The translations under genes were made by a program, and so were the position numbers. Positions 1 through 12,830 of a stretch of DNA of 64,000 nt are shown piece after piece (within the stretch, counting starts at the first letter, position 1; each line of letters starts with the position of its first letter). The notes under the pieces are model-generated. The model made no database searches and was not told the origin of the DNA. It saw only the letters and a list, made by a program, of their open reading frames with translations. The DNA comes from Cerrena zonata (Eukaryota; Basidiomycota; Agaricomycetes; Polyporales; Cerrenaceae), in assembly GCA_038087015.1 (NCBI GenBank), contig JASBNA010000040.1, forward strand, positions 248,001 to 312,000, given 5' to 3'.

Positions 1-96
1 TTTGCGTTCCTCCAAAGGTTCTACAGTGTTTACGACACCGGAAATGCCCAAGTCGGTCTTGCTACTACTCCTTTCACAGATGCAGAGACCAACTAA
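1..96 (+). CDS. Aspartic protease (polyporopepsin-like), C-terminal end only
   Basis: The window opens inside the last exon of a pepsin-family (A1) aspartic protease. The 31 visible codons read FAFLQRFYSVYDTGNAQVG and then a Thr-rich tail ending at TAA (94-96). The phrase LQRFYSVYDTGNAQVGLA is the conserved C-terminal strand of secreted fungal A1 proteases, where the C-terminal lobe closes. The catalytic Asp motifs and the signal peptide lie upstream, outside the window. The family consists of secreted acid endopeptidases. That this copy is intact is inference. Confidence 0.85.
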   Translation, partial: FAFLQRFYSVYDTGNAQVGLATTPFTDAETN

Positions 97-885
97 GTCT
101 GCGCTATCGCAAACCCTCTTTCGGTAATCATCGGTTCTTTTGGTATGATTCGTGCATATGATTCGGACTGTTAAACTTTGTATCGCTATGGACTTGACAG
201 ATATGTTTGTACTTTACACTTATCTCGGCGCAATTCATCCTTTGGATTGTCAACAATTCCGTTCCGGACTAAGATCGGTGTGGTGAACGGCGCCCGATCG
301 TGGGTATCTCATCTCAATCAGTGATAGCCGACTCAATTAGGGGAGGTATGGTTCGAAACACTGTAACATTGTAAGTTCCATGATTCATCATTCTGCCACA
401 TACTGCTGGAATGCAACCCACTTTCTTTGTCCTGAGTCGGCCCCTCTAGAGTTCTCTGGAAACACGCAAACTTTCAAGCACAGCAATCCCATCCTGTGCT
501 TGATTTTTCCAACCCAGAGTCGCTAAACAGTGCGAGATATAATCTGATAATCCCCTATGAACCAGGTCCTCCGAGTCAATGAACCCAAGACTAGTCATGC
601 TCCCATTTATTCCCTAAACAGGCCCCTATTATCAATCTTCCCATGCTAGCTAGGGTGACTCCAGTGATGTCCGTCTTTCGCTTTCGCTTGTTTGCAGCAT
701 GACCTAGCATGACGGATCTTTGTAAGTACGCATAGGCGTTCGATGCCGTCGGACAACATGCCTAGAACGCGGCATATCGAATCATTTCATTAAGTATAAG
801 AGACTTTGATTATGGCCTCAGGCACCGAGGATCCTTTTCCTAATTTCTCCGTCTACCTATTCACGTCCACACGACGATTGTCGTC
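97..885. other. Intergenic, no gene seen
   Basis: This is the spacer between the protease stop and the MFS exporter. All frames are broken by stops and no conserved peptide was recognised. A TATA-like TAAGTATAAGAG lies near 791-802, about 90 bp before the exporter ATG, and could be its core promoter. Confidence 0.5.
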
Positions 886-2719
886 ATGCAGCATCGGGAC
901 GTGGAAGCAAGTGCCCCTTGCTCTGATCATAGCTCGGTGCATACGGTTGTCGACCGTCATGACGTTTCGTCAATAGCGTCAAGTCTTCGAGATATTCGAT
1001 TTTCCGGGAAGGTGGAGGGTTACGGCGTAGAAGATGAAAAGAAGTCTACTGTCAGTGTCAAAGAAGAGTCCACCGCAGAACTTGACAAGTATTTGGTCTT
1101 ATTTGAGAAGGACGACCCTGAGGATCCGCTCAACTGGTCATTCACGAAAAAGTTTATAATTACAGCGGGTGCGATTCTAATGATATTTAACTCGTAAGTT
1201 CTTCTATCTGTAGACTGAGGTTCTCAAGTGGTAACAGTCAAGTTGTTCACTAGCACACTTGCGAGTTCTTTACCCTCCGGCGTCATCCTTCAGCTTGAAT
1301 CGTATTTCGGATTCTCGTCGGAAGCTGGGGCTGTGGTTATTTCACTTTTTGTCCTAGGATTTCTTATAGGACCCATTTTATGGGGACCCCTATCCGAACA
1401 TTATGGTCGCCGTCCCATTACCCTCATATCTATGCCACTCTTCGTTGGTACACAGATTGGTTGTGCACTGTCACGAAATACAGTGTCCATCTTGATTTTC
1501 CGTCTGTTAGGCGGTGTATTTGCGGCGGCTCCCTTAACCAATAGTGGGTGAGTCGTATATCATGGTGATCATTCAACTACAACTTACTGACCTTCTTGTC
1601 AGTGCCATTATGTCCGACATTGTTCACCCTGCCTTCAGAGGTAAAGTTATGGCTGGTTTTACCGTGGGTCCCTTCGCTGGTCCGACTGTGGCCCCTCTTG
1701 TTAGCGGCTGGATGAATGTGGGTGGGCTTAGCTGGAGATGGGTGTTCTGGTTCCAAACGATTCTGGCTGGTGCATGTCTCGCAATGAGTGTGTTCGCCCA
1801 GCCTGAAACCTTCAAGTAAGCGATCATAATTTTCGTCCATGCCATTCAAGTTATTTATATCGCATTAGACCCGTTATTCTTGCAAACAGAGCTAAAAGGC
1901 TACGTCAAGAGACAGGCGATAACAGATGGTGGGCTCCCCTCGAGAAACAGCACAAACCTTTCCTTCAACAGACTAAGGCTATTCTGAGTCGCCCATTCGT
2001 TTTACTTTTCGCTGAACCGATGTTGATGGCTATAACATTCTACATGAGCGTAAGTATTTACTCCTTTGTCGTCAATAATTATACTCTTATCCCATATATT
2101 CTTGCAGTTCATCTACGGTGTAACCTATCTGTTATTCGAAGCATACCCTATCGTCTTCAGCATAGGTCATGGATTCAACAGCGGTGTTTCTGGCTTGATG
2201 TTCCTTCCCATTCCCATCGGCGGCCTTACCGCGTGTGCACTCTATGTCATATACTTCGACCCCATATACCAGGTCGCAGTAAGGGAACATCACCCAATCT
2301 TCCCGCCTCCCGAGTACCGATTACACACAAGTCTCTACGGCGCCGTCCTGCTTCCCATAGCCTTCTTCTGGTTCTCCTGGACTTCCTACCCTAGCATCTC
2401 ATACTGGGCTCCCATGATGGCCGGGTTTCCCTTAGGAACAGGTATTGTGTTGCTCTACCTTGGTCTCTTCAGTTACATCATCGATACATACCTCGCATCG
2501 GCGGCATCTGCTCTGGCCGCTACTATCATTTTCCGCTCATTATTCGGAGCCGTGTTCCCATTATTTGCTAACCAAATGTTCGAAAAACTTACCCCGCGTT
2601 GGGCGGGCTCGTTGTTAGGATTTGTGGCGATTGCTATGGCACCTATGCCATTTATACTGCGGAAATATGGACCTGCTCTGCGAGCTAGGTCTAAAGGACC
2701 AGCCCCGAGCGGTTACTAG
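886..2719 (+). CDS. MFS drug/polyamine exporter (DHA1 type), five exons
   Basis: A predicted plasma-membrane H+ antiporter of the major facilitator superfamily, in the fungal DHA1 group that exports drugs or polyamines. The exons are 886-1194, 1243-1547, 1603-1815, 1869-2049 and 2108-2719; they join in frame to 539 residues, the usual length. The N-terminal ~80 residues are a charged cytosolic tail leading to DDPEDPLNWSFTKK, the signature just before TM1 in this group. The A-loop GPLSEHYGRRP follows TM2, and further TM segments run to the end. The peptide NSGAIMSDIVHPAFRGK spans the second splice, which confirms that junction. Substrate cannot be told from sequence. It stands alone on its strand with no linked biosynthetic genes. 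Confidence 0.9.
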
Positions 2720-3226
2720 TGTATGGAATACGTTGATGACGGTTCGTATGGCGTTCTGAGTCGAGGTGATCGATGGTCATAAATATTATAATGTCTCAAG
2801 CTGTAGAACATCCCAGGACTATAGTGGTATCAATATTGTAGAACATGCTTGTAGAGCAATAATCACTTCGTAGTAGAACACCCAGCTGTGCATATACTCC
2901 TGGACCTGAGCCGGCCGCCCCAATTGTGTCCTGGGATTGCCCGCAACTTCTTGATGAGGTTTCAAAACCCGCTTCCACAGCTCCGGAGGCACTTATTCAA
3001 CGTTCAACTTCAGCTCTCTTTCGTTGTTTACCGATGGGTACGTTATTGTCATGTAACTCCTGATAACGCGGGTCAAATTGGACGCTAAAAAGCTATTGTC
3101 TACACACTAGATAACAATCAGTTGACAATCATCAAGCTGTATGATCCCATTGCCACATCTATTGGTGTCAAAGGGTACATAGATGGCATTGTCCTCAATT
3201 TTGAGAGCTGACGCCGACAGATTTAC
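2720..3226. other. Intergenic, no gene seen
   Basis: AT-rich spacer after the exporter. A short direct repeat of TGTAGAACAT/AGTAGAACA type occurs three times between about 2800 and 2880. No coding region was recognised. Confidence 0.4.
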
Positions 3227-3233
3227 TATAAAA
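3227..3233 (+). promoter_or_regulatory. TATA box of unknown-family member 1
   Basis: TATAAAA lies 102 bp before the ATG at 3329. The two other family members in the window have the same heptamer 103 and 111 bp before their start codons, which supports both the box and the chosen start. Confidence 0.6.
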
Positions 3234-3328
3234 CGAAACGCGTCCGCCCCTTCTTGTCGCCAACTCCCCCCTCTCAGATTACATTCAGCATCAACCCTTC
3301 CCCTCTCGAAAACACTACTATCGTGCTC

Positions 3329-4525
3329 ATGGCTATACCTCTGAACAGCGAGTGCATTGGCGATGGTACATCTAGCTTCTCCGTCGACTGGATCAGCGAT
3401 CGTCTAGCATGCTACGTGCGTCTCAAGGAAGGCTTGGAGTTCCTGAACATCAACGCTAGCTTCCTCACTCTTTTGAAAGGCCGGCACATACCGAAGCCTA
3501 CGGTGAACATACGACCGGTGATGAAGCTGGCCTCGTTGCTACTTACTATCGCGGCGTACAAACGAAAAGAGAACATACATACCATCGAATTCCTTACCTG
3601 GTTCATGGCCTCTTGTAATCTAGACCATCTGAAACGCATTACTTTGAACTTTCCGCGATACGGAATCGCCAGTGCCCCTATGGATGGTCTATTGCTCAAG
3701 GACGTTATTGACATAATCAATTTGATCACCAAAGCCTTACCTGAGGAGAAGCGACGACTTGGAACCGCGATCATCCTTGACTGTCGATCATGGTCTACCC
3801 CGCTGGAGGGTAAATCTTACTTCTGCTACATATACCACCCACTGATATCGAGTGTTGACATATTTTATATGTAGATGAGTACCATGCGTCCCTTGCCGAG
3901 AATCCTGAGGAGCAACCATTCACAATCCGTCTATCCGGGCTGCACAAAGACTACTTCTTATACCTGCTCCACGACTATGCAGTCAAAACGCCCAAGGACT
4001 TACTTCATCCGCCATATCTTTTTTCCACTCCACATATTCCCTACCCTCGTCCTCCCCATCGACCGTGTTAACCTCAAAAACGACGTCGCGCTCGGTGTTG
4101 TGTACAAATGGATCACGCACAAATGGGTATTATACCACTACCTGAAAACATTCTCTCTCGTCATCCCTGATGCCATGATGTTCTCCGAGGCCGGCACATT
4201 CCTCAATGATCATCCGTTTTTGTCCCAACTCCACAATGTCTGCCCGGACTTCGCGGAACATAAGGTGTGCAATATTGCACCTGGCCTCCATCGACCGGTA
4301 ATAACGGCACCGAGTGAAGATCTCTATGAGACTGCTTTGGCACGATTACTTCGTGATGATACCACTGGCCTGACAGGCGAGCAAATGTTGGCCAAAGCTG
4401 CGAAGCTAGGGTACCGCCTAGAGGATCCGGAGAAATTTGCAGAGTTCCTGCGTCCGGGCAGCCTAAGTTGTTACGGTGCCAGTCAGGGAGATACTACTAT
4501 TAGGATACCACTCGTGCCAGAGTGA
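3329..4525 (+). CDS. Unknown-family protein, member 1, with an apparent frameshift
   Basis: I do not recognise this gene. It is homologous to the genes at 33874-34950 and 35888-36891. Exon 1 (3329-3809) ends after AIILDCRSWSTPLEG; the other copies read HIVLDGRPWCDSWTG and HIILDCRPWEDKWSS at the same place, and all three have an intron right there. Exon 2 (3875-4525) starts DEYHASLAENPEEQ and contains FTIRLSGLHKDYF, which matches LTLSVNNLHRREF in member 3. The frame then breaks at about 4065: it reads to a stop at 4068-4070, but one base over it continues as VNLKNDVALGVVYKWITHKW to 4525. The two exons total 1132 nt, one more than a multiple of three, as a one-base insertion predicts (about 376 aa intended). 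No signal peptide or TM segment is visible. Confidence 0.65.
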
Positions 4526-5862
4526 ACAAAACGCAATAGTAGTCCTGAATAAACAGGACCTGCGCCGTGCGGTATCTTTGTAATTTACGGCTAACTCAAT
4601 AACGATAGTGGATGCTTTTCCGTAGGCATTTAGAACGAGTTACAAATCATAATCATTGGTAGAAAATGCCTCGGGACGCTTGTTTGCCGCTGAGCGATAC
4701 CATTGAGTCGGAATTGGGAGGTGCGTTGTAGACTTGGAATCTGGAAGGGGGGGTAGTACTCCCCTCTCCTAGTTGCAAACCTGGTTGTAAATACCATTCT
4801 AGACGCGGAATCGACCATTTCGGATCTGCGAGGGAGGATGAACACCATGTTATGAGCACATTCTCCTGTTGTGCCATCCTCGATTGTGAGACATTGAGGG
4901 TTACCACTCCCACAATGCATTTGTGAATGTCCGTAGCGTATCTTAGGTTGTAGCTATGTTACTTATAGCTCGAAAGTATGTATTTAGGCAAAGTAAAGCT
5001 TATCATATGGAATATCACGGCTGCTCACAGTAGCACTAGCTGTAGTTCATTTGGGGGCCCCATGTATTCAAAACTTGTAGACTAAGATAGGTAAAAAGAG
5101 AATATATATGTTCTCTGGTATGTCACAATACCGTGGAAAATGATCCAATAGTTGACCATCCAAAAATCTCTTGCTCATGCAGCGGGGAAATAGAATTTAC
5201 AACCGTCTCTAGATGTAAACTCTGTTGCTCGACCGCACTGACTATCCTTATTGAGTCAGCTGTAATATTAGAGTCTTGGAAATATATTTGATGGTAATAA
5301 TATCATACTGTATTCAAGTTTGGAAGAGCATCCACCTTCAACACCGAATCAACATAAGTTTTATCTTATTCCTTAATCTCAGCAATGGCAGCCTTTGTTC
5401 GCTCGCATTCGCCTTACCCCAATCATGTCACAATTTACCACACACACCGACTCTACTCATGACGAACTTTCGAAATCATATAGCTTCTATACGTGACCCA
5501 ATCCCCCGTACCCTAGACATGAATACCATGAGATGTTCCGTATATATAAAATCATCTAATTAACACTCGTTCCAACCTTGAACCCGGGCCTTTGCGTACT
5601 CTAAACGAAATAAAAAACGAACGAGAAAAGTAACGTCGAAGGTGCTCGGAAAACAGATAGGAAACGATTTCCGTTACTGTAGCTTTTTAAATCCATATAT
5701 ACGACCTCCCCTCGGAGGGGAGCGCAGTCTAGCCCTCGTGAATTCGTCGAGGGAATGGAGACGATCAAAATATCATACAACGACAAACAAACAGATAGAC
5801 TGAGCGGAGTGAGACGACAACAACAATCAGACAGAACAAAAGTTGTGAATCAAAGATGCGTT
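4526..5862. other. Intergenic; two overlapping minus-strand open frames of unclear status
   Basis: On the minus strand, 4653-4920 is open in two frames. One contains a plausible peptide, GKQASRGIFYQ at its end preceded by RFQVYNAPPNSDSMVSLS, that looks protein-like, but no family was recognised and there is no convincing start or splice structure. The rest of the stretch is AT-rich and stop-dense. Confidence 0.3.
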
Positions 5863-7696
5863 TTACGCATCCTTGTCGATCATCTCAACACCCGAATCAG
5901 AGGCGCTGTTATCGTTAATGATACCCTTGGTCTGGGCAAGACCGAAAGCGTTCTTGTAGAACACGACGTCACCCTCATCCTCGACGAACTTGCATTGAGT
6001 GAAAGCACGATAGACTTCAGCCCATCCACCTGGACGACCTCGGGTGGGGAAACCCTGACCGGCGAGACGTTTACGGAAGACATCAGGTAACTTCCCAACT
6101 AGAGAATGATAGGTAAATAAATACTCGTTTAGGATAAATAGGGGAGAATTGAAATAACACATACGCATGGTAGTGAGGAATCCTGCTACAGATGTGGTGG
6201 GCAACGTGAGTCTCAGAGATACCGTGAGTGGCAAAAGGCACCGAGCCAAGCCATCAAGCGTCCACAATCACCGAGGAGTTCACGATCAAGGGTGCAAAGA
6301 GCACCACGAGCAAAAGTGAATTCAGGAGCACGGTAGTGGGGGAGAATGGGGTCGGTGTGTTGCAAGAAGGTAATGAGGACAAGCCAGTGGTTGACCCTAC
6401 ACGAATAGACACGATTTAGAATTGAATTCGAATGAAACATAAGTTATAGGAGCATACCAGAGGTAAGGGACAAGGTAAGTACGGAAGACGGTCAGGAATC
6501 CCCAAGTGTTGATGGAAGCAGCGATAGCGGCAAGCCAGAGCACGACACCAACGTTAGAGATGATGATTTGTCCGTAGTGACCAGGATTAAACATCGGGGC
6601 AGAAGGGTTGAAGTCTGGAAACACAATGAGATTATTGACATGAGGACGAGACATATCTCAACTTACGGCTGGTGCCTGCAGGATACCTCCTCTGGCCAGA
6701 AGCATTCATAGTGATATAAAGAGGCCATCCTCCAATCTAACAGAGTAACAGTGATTAGAGTGCATCACCACCAGAGAAGATGTATCTTGACGTACCAAGT
6801 AACCGAAAGATTGGAACACGGCACCAATGGGAGAGTCACCAAGAGCTTCCCACATCTCGTTCATAAGTTCATCAGTAACACTCGAACCAGCCAAGTCCTC
6901 CTTCTCCGGGTTGAACTTGGGGAGACCGCGCTCAGAACGAGTCTTGGGAACGAAGACTTGATCTTGGGTCATGTGGCCGGTGCTAGCGTGGTGCTTTGCA
7001 TGGGTAATACGCCATGCATGGTAAGGTACACCAAGGCTATTATTGATATTTCAAGCACGAGCGCAGACGCAGATGATCGCAAATAGGTGAAGGGTGACGA
7101 AGGTGACAAGAAAAGAAAAGGCAAATCACATGGTTAGTTAGAGTTTCAAACTTTGTGCATCGCGAGTATAGTGGTCGACTTACCCGGAGTGGAGGACCCA
7201 ACCGACAGCGTTGTTGATGGCCTTGGATTCAGAGAAGGCCTGGTGACCACACTCATGGGCGATAACCCAGAGACCAGTTGAGAAGAGACCGGTGAAGAAG
7301 GTGTAGAGCGCCCATAGAGAGAACTTGGCAAAGGTGTAGAGGTAGGGGCTGGGCAGGGAAATGTGCTCTGGAGCGATGAACGGTTCAAGGAACTTGGTCG
7401 TTTTCCAAAAGAAACCAATAGCCAGCAGGTCGCCAAGACTGGATGAGAGACACGTCAGACACGTTCCTGCCACGGATTGGGGAACAAAGAAGGCACGTAC
7501 ATGTATAGAGACGACCTTAACGCTGATCGTTCTAGACAGTGGGGTCTGAAGCAGAGGTCAGTGGCTGTAGATGATGAAAGAAGATGGTGGCGACGAACGG
7601 GATAGCGGCAAGCAGCTCCTTGATATGGATGTCAGGGATTGTATAGGTATCCTGTTCGACAGTAGTGCGCCCATTCGCGCGAGTTGTTTTAGCCAT
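5863..7696 (-). CDS. FAD2: Delta-12 fatty acid desaturase, eight exons, two apparent frameshifts
   Basis: A membrane-bound ER desaturase that converts oleoyl to linoleoyl groups. All three di-iron histidine boxes are present: HECGH in exon 3, HAKHH (in [20 protein letters not shown]) in exon 4, and HVAHH (in [16 protein letters not shown]) in exon 7. The exons on the minus strand are 7696-7599, 7545-7501, 7438-7184, 7036-6796, 6736-6667, 6614-6458, 6396-6165 and 6098-5863, totalling 1334 nt. That is two more than 444 codons, and two breaks are seen. One lies at the A4 run 6233-6236, where GAF is followed by THGIS one base over. The other is at about 6087, where WEVT is followed by DVFRKRL one base over. 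Without them it would be about 443 aa, normal for fungal delta-12 enzymes. It is either a pseudogene or a good gene with sequence errors. Confidence 0.9.
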
Positions 7697-9100
7697 AATG
7701 TCTTGAATGAGAGGGAAAGAAAGAGACAAGAAAGAACGGCGGAAAACCCAGAGACGTCTATGTCGAGCCCCGGTCTAAAAGTCTATGGCGGGGAGAGGGA
7801 GGAAGCCAGGAAACCAAGTGCTGTCAACTGTCTGTTTTTATGGGGCTTGCCATTTTACCGGCCCTTCCCGCTGCCACTCGCCTTCCCCACAATAATGACC
7901 GGCACTCAATCTCTCCTAATCAAAGCGCCCTCGCCAAGCCGACGCACATCTCTCTCCCCTCCGCCAATGGCCTCTCTCATATTCGTCCAAGTCAATGTAG
8001 CAACTTCTATCTTCTTGAACACGATTTTGGCAACTCGAACTCTCAATGTTCATTGCGCGCTTCTCCGCCCACCACTGCATCAGTCTGCATGGCACCGTGT
8101 ATCGAACGATTCCCCAGAATACTTGATAACCGCCATAGAACTTCCATTCGGGACTTGACGAGTACTTGTCCGACCCAGACTGGAGTAATCCAGGCGGCTG
8201 TCGGAGACTCTCGTACCCCGCCACTACAGCAGGAATGATGAATCATATGCTGAAATATTCAATACACAACTTTATTCATACAAGGTACCCCAACGTCCTC
8301 CCATTTGCCCACGGTTTGCTTGAATGGCAACTCACAGAAGTTCAAAATGATCGCCGTTTGCGCTTTTACATAAAACCCTGAAACTTTATTCTCTAATAGA
8401 GTCGGACGAATATAGCAATACCAAATCGTAGCTTGATCTGCTTGGTATTAAATCCTCACCCTGTTATCAGCAGCAGAGACCAATATTAGATCGTTCACAG
8501 CGTATGGTACTCTTATCAGCGGCCGTTTGCAATAACGGAGAGACATGTCGGAGGCTCGGAGCTATGCTGATGCTTACCTCCGAGTCTACTTACTCCGTTT
8601 GAAATGTGATATCCTCATCAGCATTTTCACACATTTCGTCTCTGACCTTTGCCGACCTTTCCACGGCCTCTCAGCGCCTCTGAGAGACACAGAAAGCCGG
8701 GAGGCAGTTAAAGGCATTAAGTAGGTTCCCTTTTGTGAGGCGCAGTAGAGTCAACTCAAAGAGCACTCAGAGGCAAAAGTCCAGAGGCATAGAGTCATTT
8801 TGAGGAGGCCTCAGTCACACTGTAATCAAATAGAATAGGGCATCAAATATATTTTCGATACAATACATACTATTACCGATGCTTGAAACTACATATTAGT
8901 CTACTGTGAATGGTGTCAAGGGTGTTCGCAGCAGTATCCTTTTTCAGTCATCCCCCGCCTTCCCAATTCCCTCCCACTACCATCACTACAATGCGGGCCA
9001 CACACAACAACATTCTCTGTGTAGGCAGAAACCGACCCCGCTCGATCAAAACTCTGAGATAAATGTGTCGCATTTGGAATGTAGAGAGACGAGCTACCTA
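7697..9100. other. Intergenic, upstream region of the desaturase
   Basis: Open frames occur on both strands (for example 7916-8224 minus and 7840-8238 plus), but they overlap each other and none has a recognisable domain or splice pattern. The first several hundred bases are the likely promoter of the desaturase. From about 8460 on the sequence is stop-rich, with short CCTC/GAGG-type repeats around 8640-8820. Confidence 0.4.
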
Positions 9101-10830
9101 CAACAGACCGTCAGAGAGTACTAGTCAGGAGAGTGAAGATGAAACTCACACGGGTTTCGCATTACAGAATGAATACAGTTCGGGTTATTGAAAGTTGGAA
9201 GAGATGGTGCTATGCACGCACACTGGATGGCACCTTGCGGGCAGATGCCACTCATGATCGCCCAGATTCCTACAGTAGCAGTGATTGCTATTTGCAACCT
9301 TATCAAGTTGCTAGGATTCGAAGATATCTGAACAAACTTACTTAATGATACATGACACGTATGCACGGTTGACGGACTAATGTCCGGTATATCGCTGTCA
9401 CATAAACTTTGACAATTGCTGAGAAGGGAACTTATATCTAGAGAAAAGAGAAACGTACAGGAAGCAGCACTTGAGGAAACTAGTGGGAGGAGGACTCAGA
9501 GGAGTTCTATGTAGTACGAGAGTGAGATGGTGTTATCGCTCGTTGGCGACGAGTGATGGGAGTCATGGGACGATTGCAACACGATGCACGTGCTTTGTGA
9601 TGCGTGACATGAGTGACTCCAAGAACTTCAACTTAACGTTGAAACGTTGAAACTCCACCGATTCTAAACGTTCACTTTCAATATTCATATTCAGGCTTCG
9701 AGTTCAATCTAAGTCAACCCACCATCGAGGCTCATACTATGCCTTGAAAATGGTCCTCTCCATTCTGACCCCATTCCGTCCCTTCTTTAAGTCTTCATTG
9801 TTATCGTCGTCACCGCCGTCGCTCTCACACTGTGGTTGTAATCCGCCTCCAGAGTCCCTCCTCGAGAATGGCAACCTCTAGCAGCCTCAACTCAACACTT
9901 ATAAGCACTGAGCTGATCGTGCTCATCAGCTTGCCTTTGTTCTCTGCTACCAAGACTCAGACATAGCCTCAAAAGGCATCAAATGGTATCCTCTAGCCAT
10001 CACCTAGACTAATGTCGTGTATGACCGAAACGGCTTTGATCGACAGATGGAGAGAGGTCGCTGACCACGAAAGAGGTGCTGAGAGACAGGGAAATGTAGT
10101 ACGTTATGAATTTTTGTATCCCGCTCATGTTGCTTCAGGCGACCACCGTTGGTGGTCAGTTGTATCTACAGTGCTATGTTTTGTTGTTCTATACATGCGA
10201 AGTTTTGTGTGAGAAGGGACAAGACTCATTATTCCATAGACTATTCAATAGACATTATCTCTAGCTTTGAGTAAGATTCTAATGTAGTATACCTTTGAGT
10301 CTCCGTGTACTCTGGAGTACCTTCGGCACCTTTGTGCCTTTGGTACTCCCATCAAATTCAAATGTGAAAGGTCGAAAGGGCGTGGGAGGACCACTAGAGA
10401 CCATCAAAGGTCAAAGTAAAAATGTGTAGAAATGCTGATGCTGAATAAGTATAAGAATACAATCTACAAGAAGGGGCAACCAAATTTTGTCATGCATAGC
10501 TCGAAGGGAGTCGAAGGATGTGGGTTGTCAAAAGGGGATGCAGTGGGGCGTGCAAAGGGGAGGGAAAGGTGAGGATACGGGTGTGACGGTTTTATGAACC
10601 ATCGAATCGGTTTTTTCGTAGAGACCTCGCTTCGAAGAATTGCCATTGTCTCCAGTATGTTACTCTGAAACATAGATGAGACAATACATATACAGGAGAA
10701 CGGTTGTACTCCGAGCCAGAGTTATTGCTGTGGTGGAATACTAAACTTGAATATACTTGAACTTGAACTTGCGCTTAGTGACTTGCGGCATTACATTGAA
10801 CCCATAATAGGAAGGTGTCATACTCACCAG
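9101..10830. other. Intergenic, no gene seen
   Basis: Only short opposing open frames are found. Small direct repeats are visible: CGTTGAAA twice near 9637-9652, and ACTTGA units near 10745-10771. The stretch 10290-10370 is repetitive around GGAGTACC/GGTACTCC. No domain was recognised. Confidence 0.4.
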
Positions 10831-12640
10831 CGCCTAAGCAAAAGAAAAGAAATCAAAAAAGATGAGATGTTCGCGAGCTCGTAAATCTAATGCTCTACCA
10901 CCGGTCCTCCGGCAGGTCAGGGCAAAGCCGTCTCCATGTGAGCAGGGTTTTTTCGCCCTAGGGTAGCCTCGCACCACTATGCCAACAGAGGGAGGAGCTC
11001 CCCGAGTCCCCGGAAGAAGGCCGGTAGACATTTAGGCTTGGTGAGCTTGGTCTGGGTTGCCATAGCCCGTAGACCACTTGCGCTAGCATCTCGTTAGTTC
11101 TCTTTATTTGCATCGGCTTATATGACTTACTTTTCGCGACTTGGCGTAGCAGTTTTTGCGTACTATTATGAGTCTGAGTGTCGGCGGAGGTGATTGCTGG
11201 GCATGGTGATCCTCTGAGGCTCCGGAAAGCGAGACTTTGATAGAAGCTGTGGAGGAAGGCGAAATGGAAGACTCAGACAGCTCAAGTGGTAAGAAGGAAC
11301 CCAGGTATGTGACATGTCGGTCCGACTCAGTCACTGTGACGCTGTGGACATTGAGTAGTTCCTTAGGATCGTACTAATAGGACGGCGGGGACATACGAAC
11401 GGTTCTTTTAGCCATGATGGTAACTTTGTGCGATGCGGCTGTGATATAATGGACGATTAAGGAGAATCGGTAGGCCAAATAGATACAAGCGAATGAAGGT
11501 CATTTCTTCAATAACACGAAGTAATCTCATAATTGAGCCCGGGGAGCAAGAGGCAGATGCATACAATACCACCAAGAAGAGCTGGCCTCAAATAAATTGG
11601 AGATCCAAAAAAAATGGATGCCATTCCGTACAAGATGACGAGGACGACGGCCGGGAGTATGTAGGCCATGAGGACAGACTCGGAGAACAAGCGAATTGGC
11701 CAATCGCAAGCACCAAATTGTAGGACCTTGGGGGAGGATATTATTGTGTGAACGTGAATAAGATTCACTCCAATCGCTTATTGAAACCCCAATGCTTTGG
11801 GCATTTAGTGTCGGGAATTGGTCACCGAAGCCACAAGGCTTATAAATTCGAATGTCTGCGAGAAAAGGTGACGTGAATTATTATTGGAAGATGAATATGC
11901 TGACTTACCTTCAGTGTGAGCTCCATGAACGACAAATCTAGCAGGCACATTCCATATGGATTCTCACCATCAAAAGGATGCGAGAAAGAGTCCAACTTCA
12001 AACAGAGATACATACTTCGCGAGTTGTTCGTCATCCCAAGACAAGTTTTAGCTCGAACTTGCGTCGCATGTTATCGTCGAGAGTATGCCCAGCAAGTAAT
12101 TGAAGTCGTCTTGATAGATCAGACCTTTCTGAAGAGGTTAGCGACGACGACGACGAAAATGTATTCTGGATCCTGCATGCTGAGTATAGATGATAGGTAA
12201 ACTTGCGCTCGCGGAGGTAAGTAATTATACCTCAATACAATCATATCAAAGCGGAACATAATTGCATCAAGTACCAGACAAGCAGGCTCCATTAAGCACC
12301 AAAAGCAATTCTCTCGATCATATACACCTAATAAAACACAGAGAGGAAGGAATCTACCATGTTATAGTCTGACGCGATGTTGCTAGTGACGAAGTCAGGA
12401 GGGATCAAGACCTAGAGATACAGAGCACAGATATCACACCCTGAAGATGAGCATGATGAGATGACAGAAAGCCGGTATCAGTATGCAGGTAAATCGATTT
12501 GGCGCGGAAAATAAATGAGTGGTATGTCATACGTGGCAGAGTCCCTGAGAGGTTTTATTTTTTGAGGATATAGTTAGAACTAGCAGCGACGATCGATGTA
12601 ATCCGAGTTAGGGGAAATGTTGTGTTTTACCACCTTTCAA
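10831..12640 (-). other. Possible remnant of a multi-exon membrane protein gene
   Basis: Several minus-strand pieces look protein-like and partly membrane-spanning. Around 11690-11530 there is a hydrophobic run including LMAYILPAVVLVILYGMASIF, and at about 11495-11440 a second one including LYLFGLPILLN. At 11990-11910 an open piece ends MCLLDLSFMELTLK just before a good GTAAGT donor. I could not join them into one frame with a start and stop, and no family was recognised. It could be a decayed basidiomycete 7TM-like gene or chance. Confidence 0.25.
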
Positions 12641-12764
12641 GTCAAGGAAGAGCCGCTGGACTCACTAACGAGGCAAGATACCTTTGTAGAGTTTCCCGAG
12701 AATTTGAGCAAGCTGAGGACAACAAGGTTTTACGTTGAAGTTGGAGGATTGCAGTGGCAAGTTG

Positions 12765-12830
12765 GTCAGTGCGCCACATCAAACACGAACAAATAAACGC
12801 CCACACACACGTCAGAATGTGGCGCACTGA
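12765..12830. repeat. 14-bp perfect inverted repeat with 38-bp spacer
   Basis: TCAGTGCGCCACAT (12765-12778) is repeated as its exact reverse complement ATGTGGCGCACTGA (12817-12830). The 66 bp unit could form a hairpin, be a paired binding site, or be the trace of a small inverted-repeat element. No coding capacity is present between the arms. Confidence 0.75.

Noticed and set aside
4653..4920. Minus-strand frames as a secreted small protein gene
   Set aside because: Two frames overlap with no signal peptide, no clear start and no family match. Left as unclear intergenic sequence.
10860..10915. tRNA-like GGTAGAGC (minus strand) followed by a T-rich run
   Set aside because: There is no GTTCGAATC-type B box, no closing acceptor stem and no anticodon stem that pairs.
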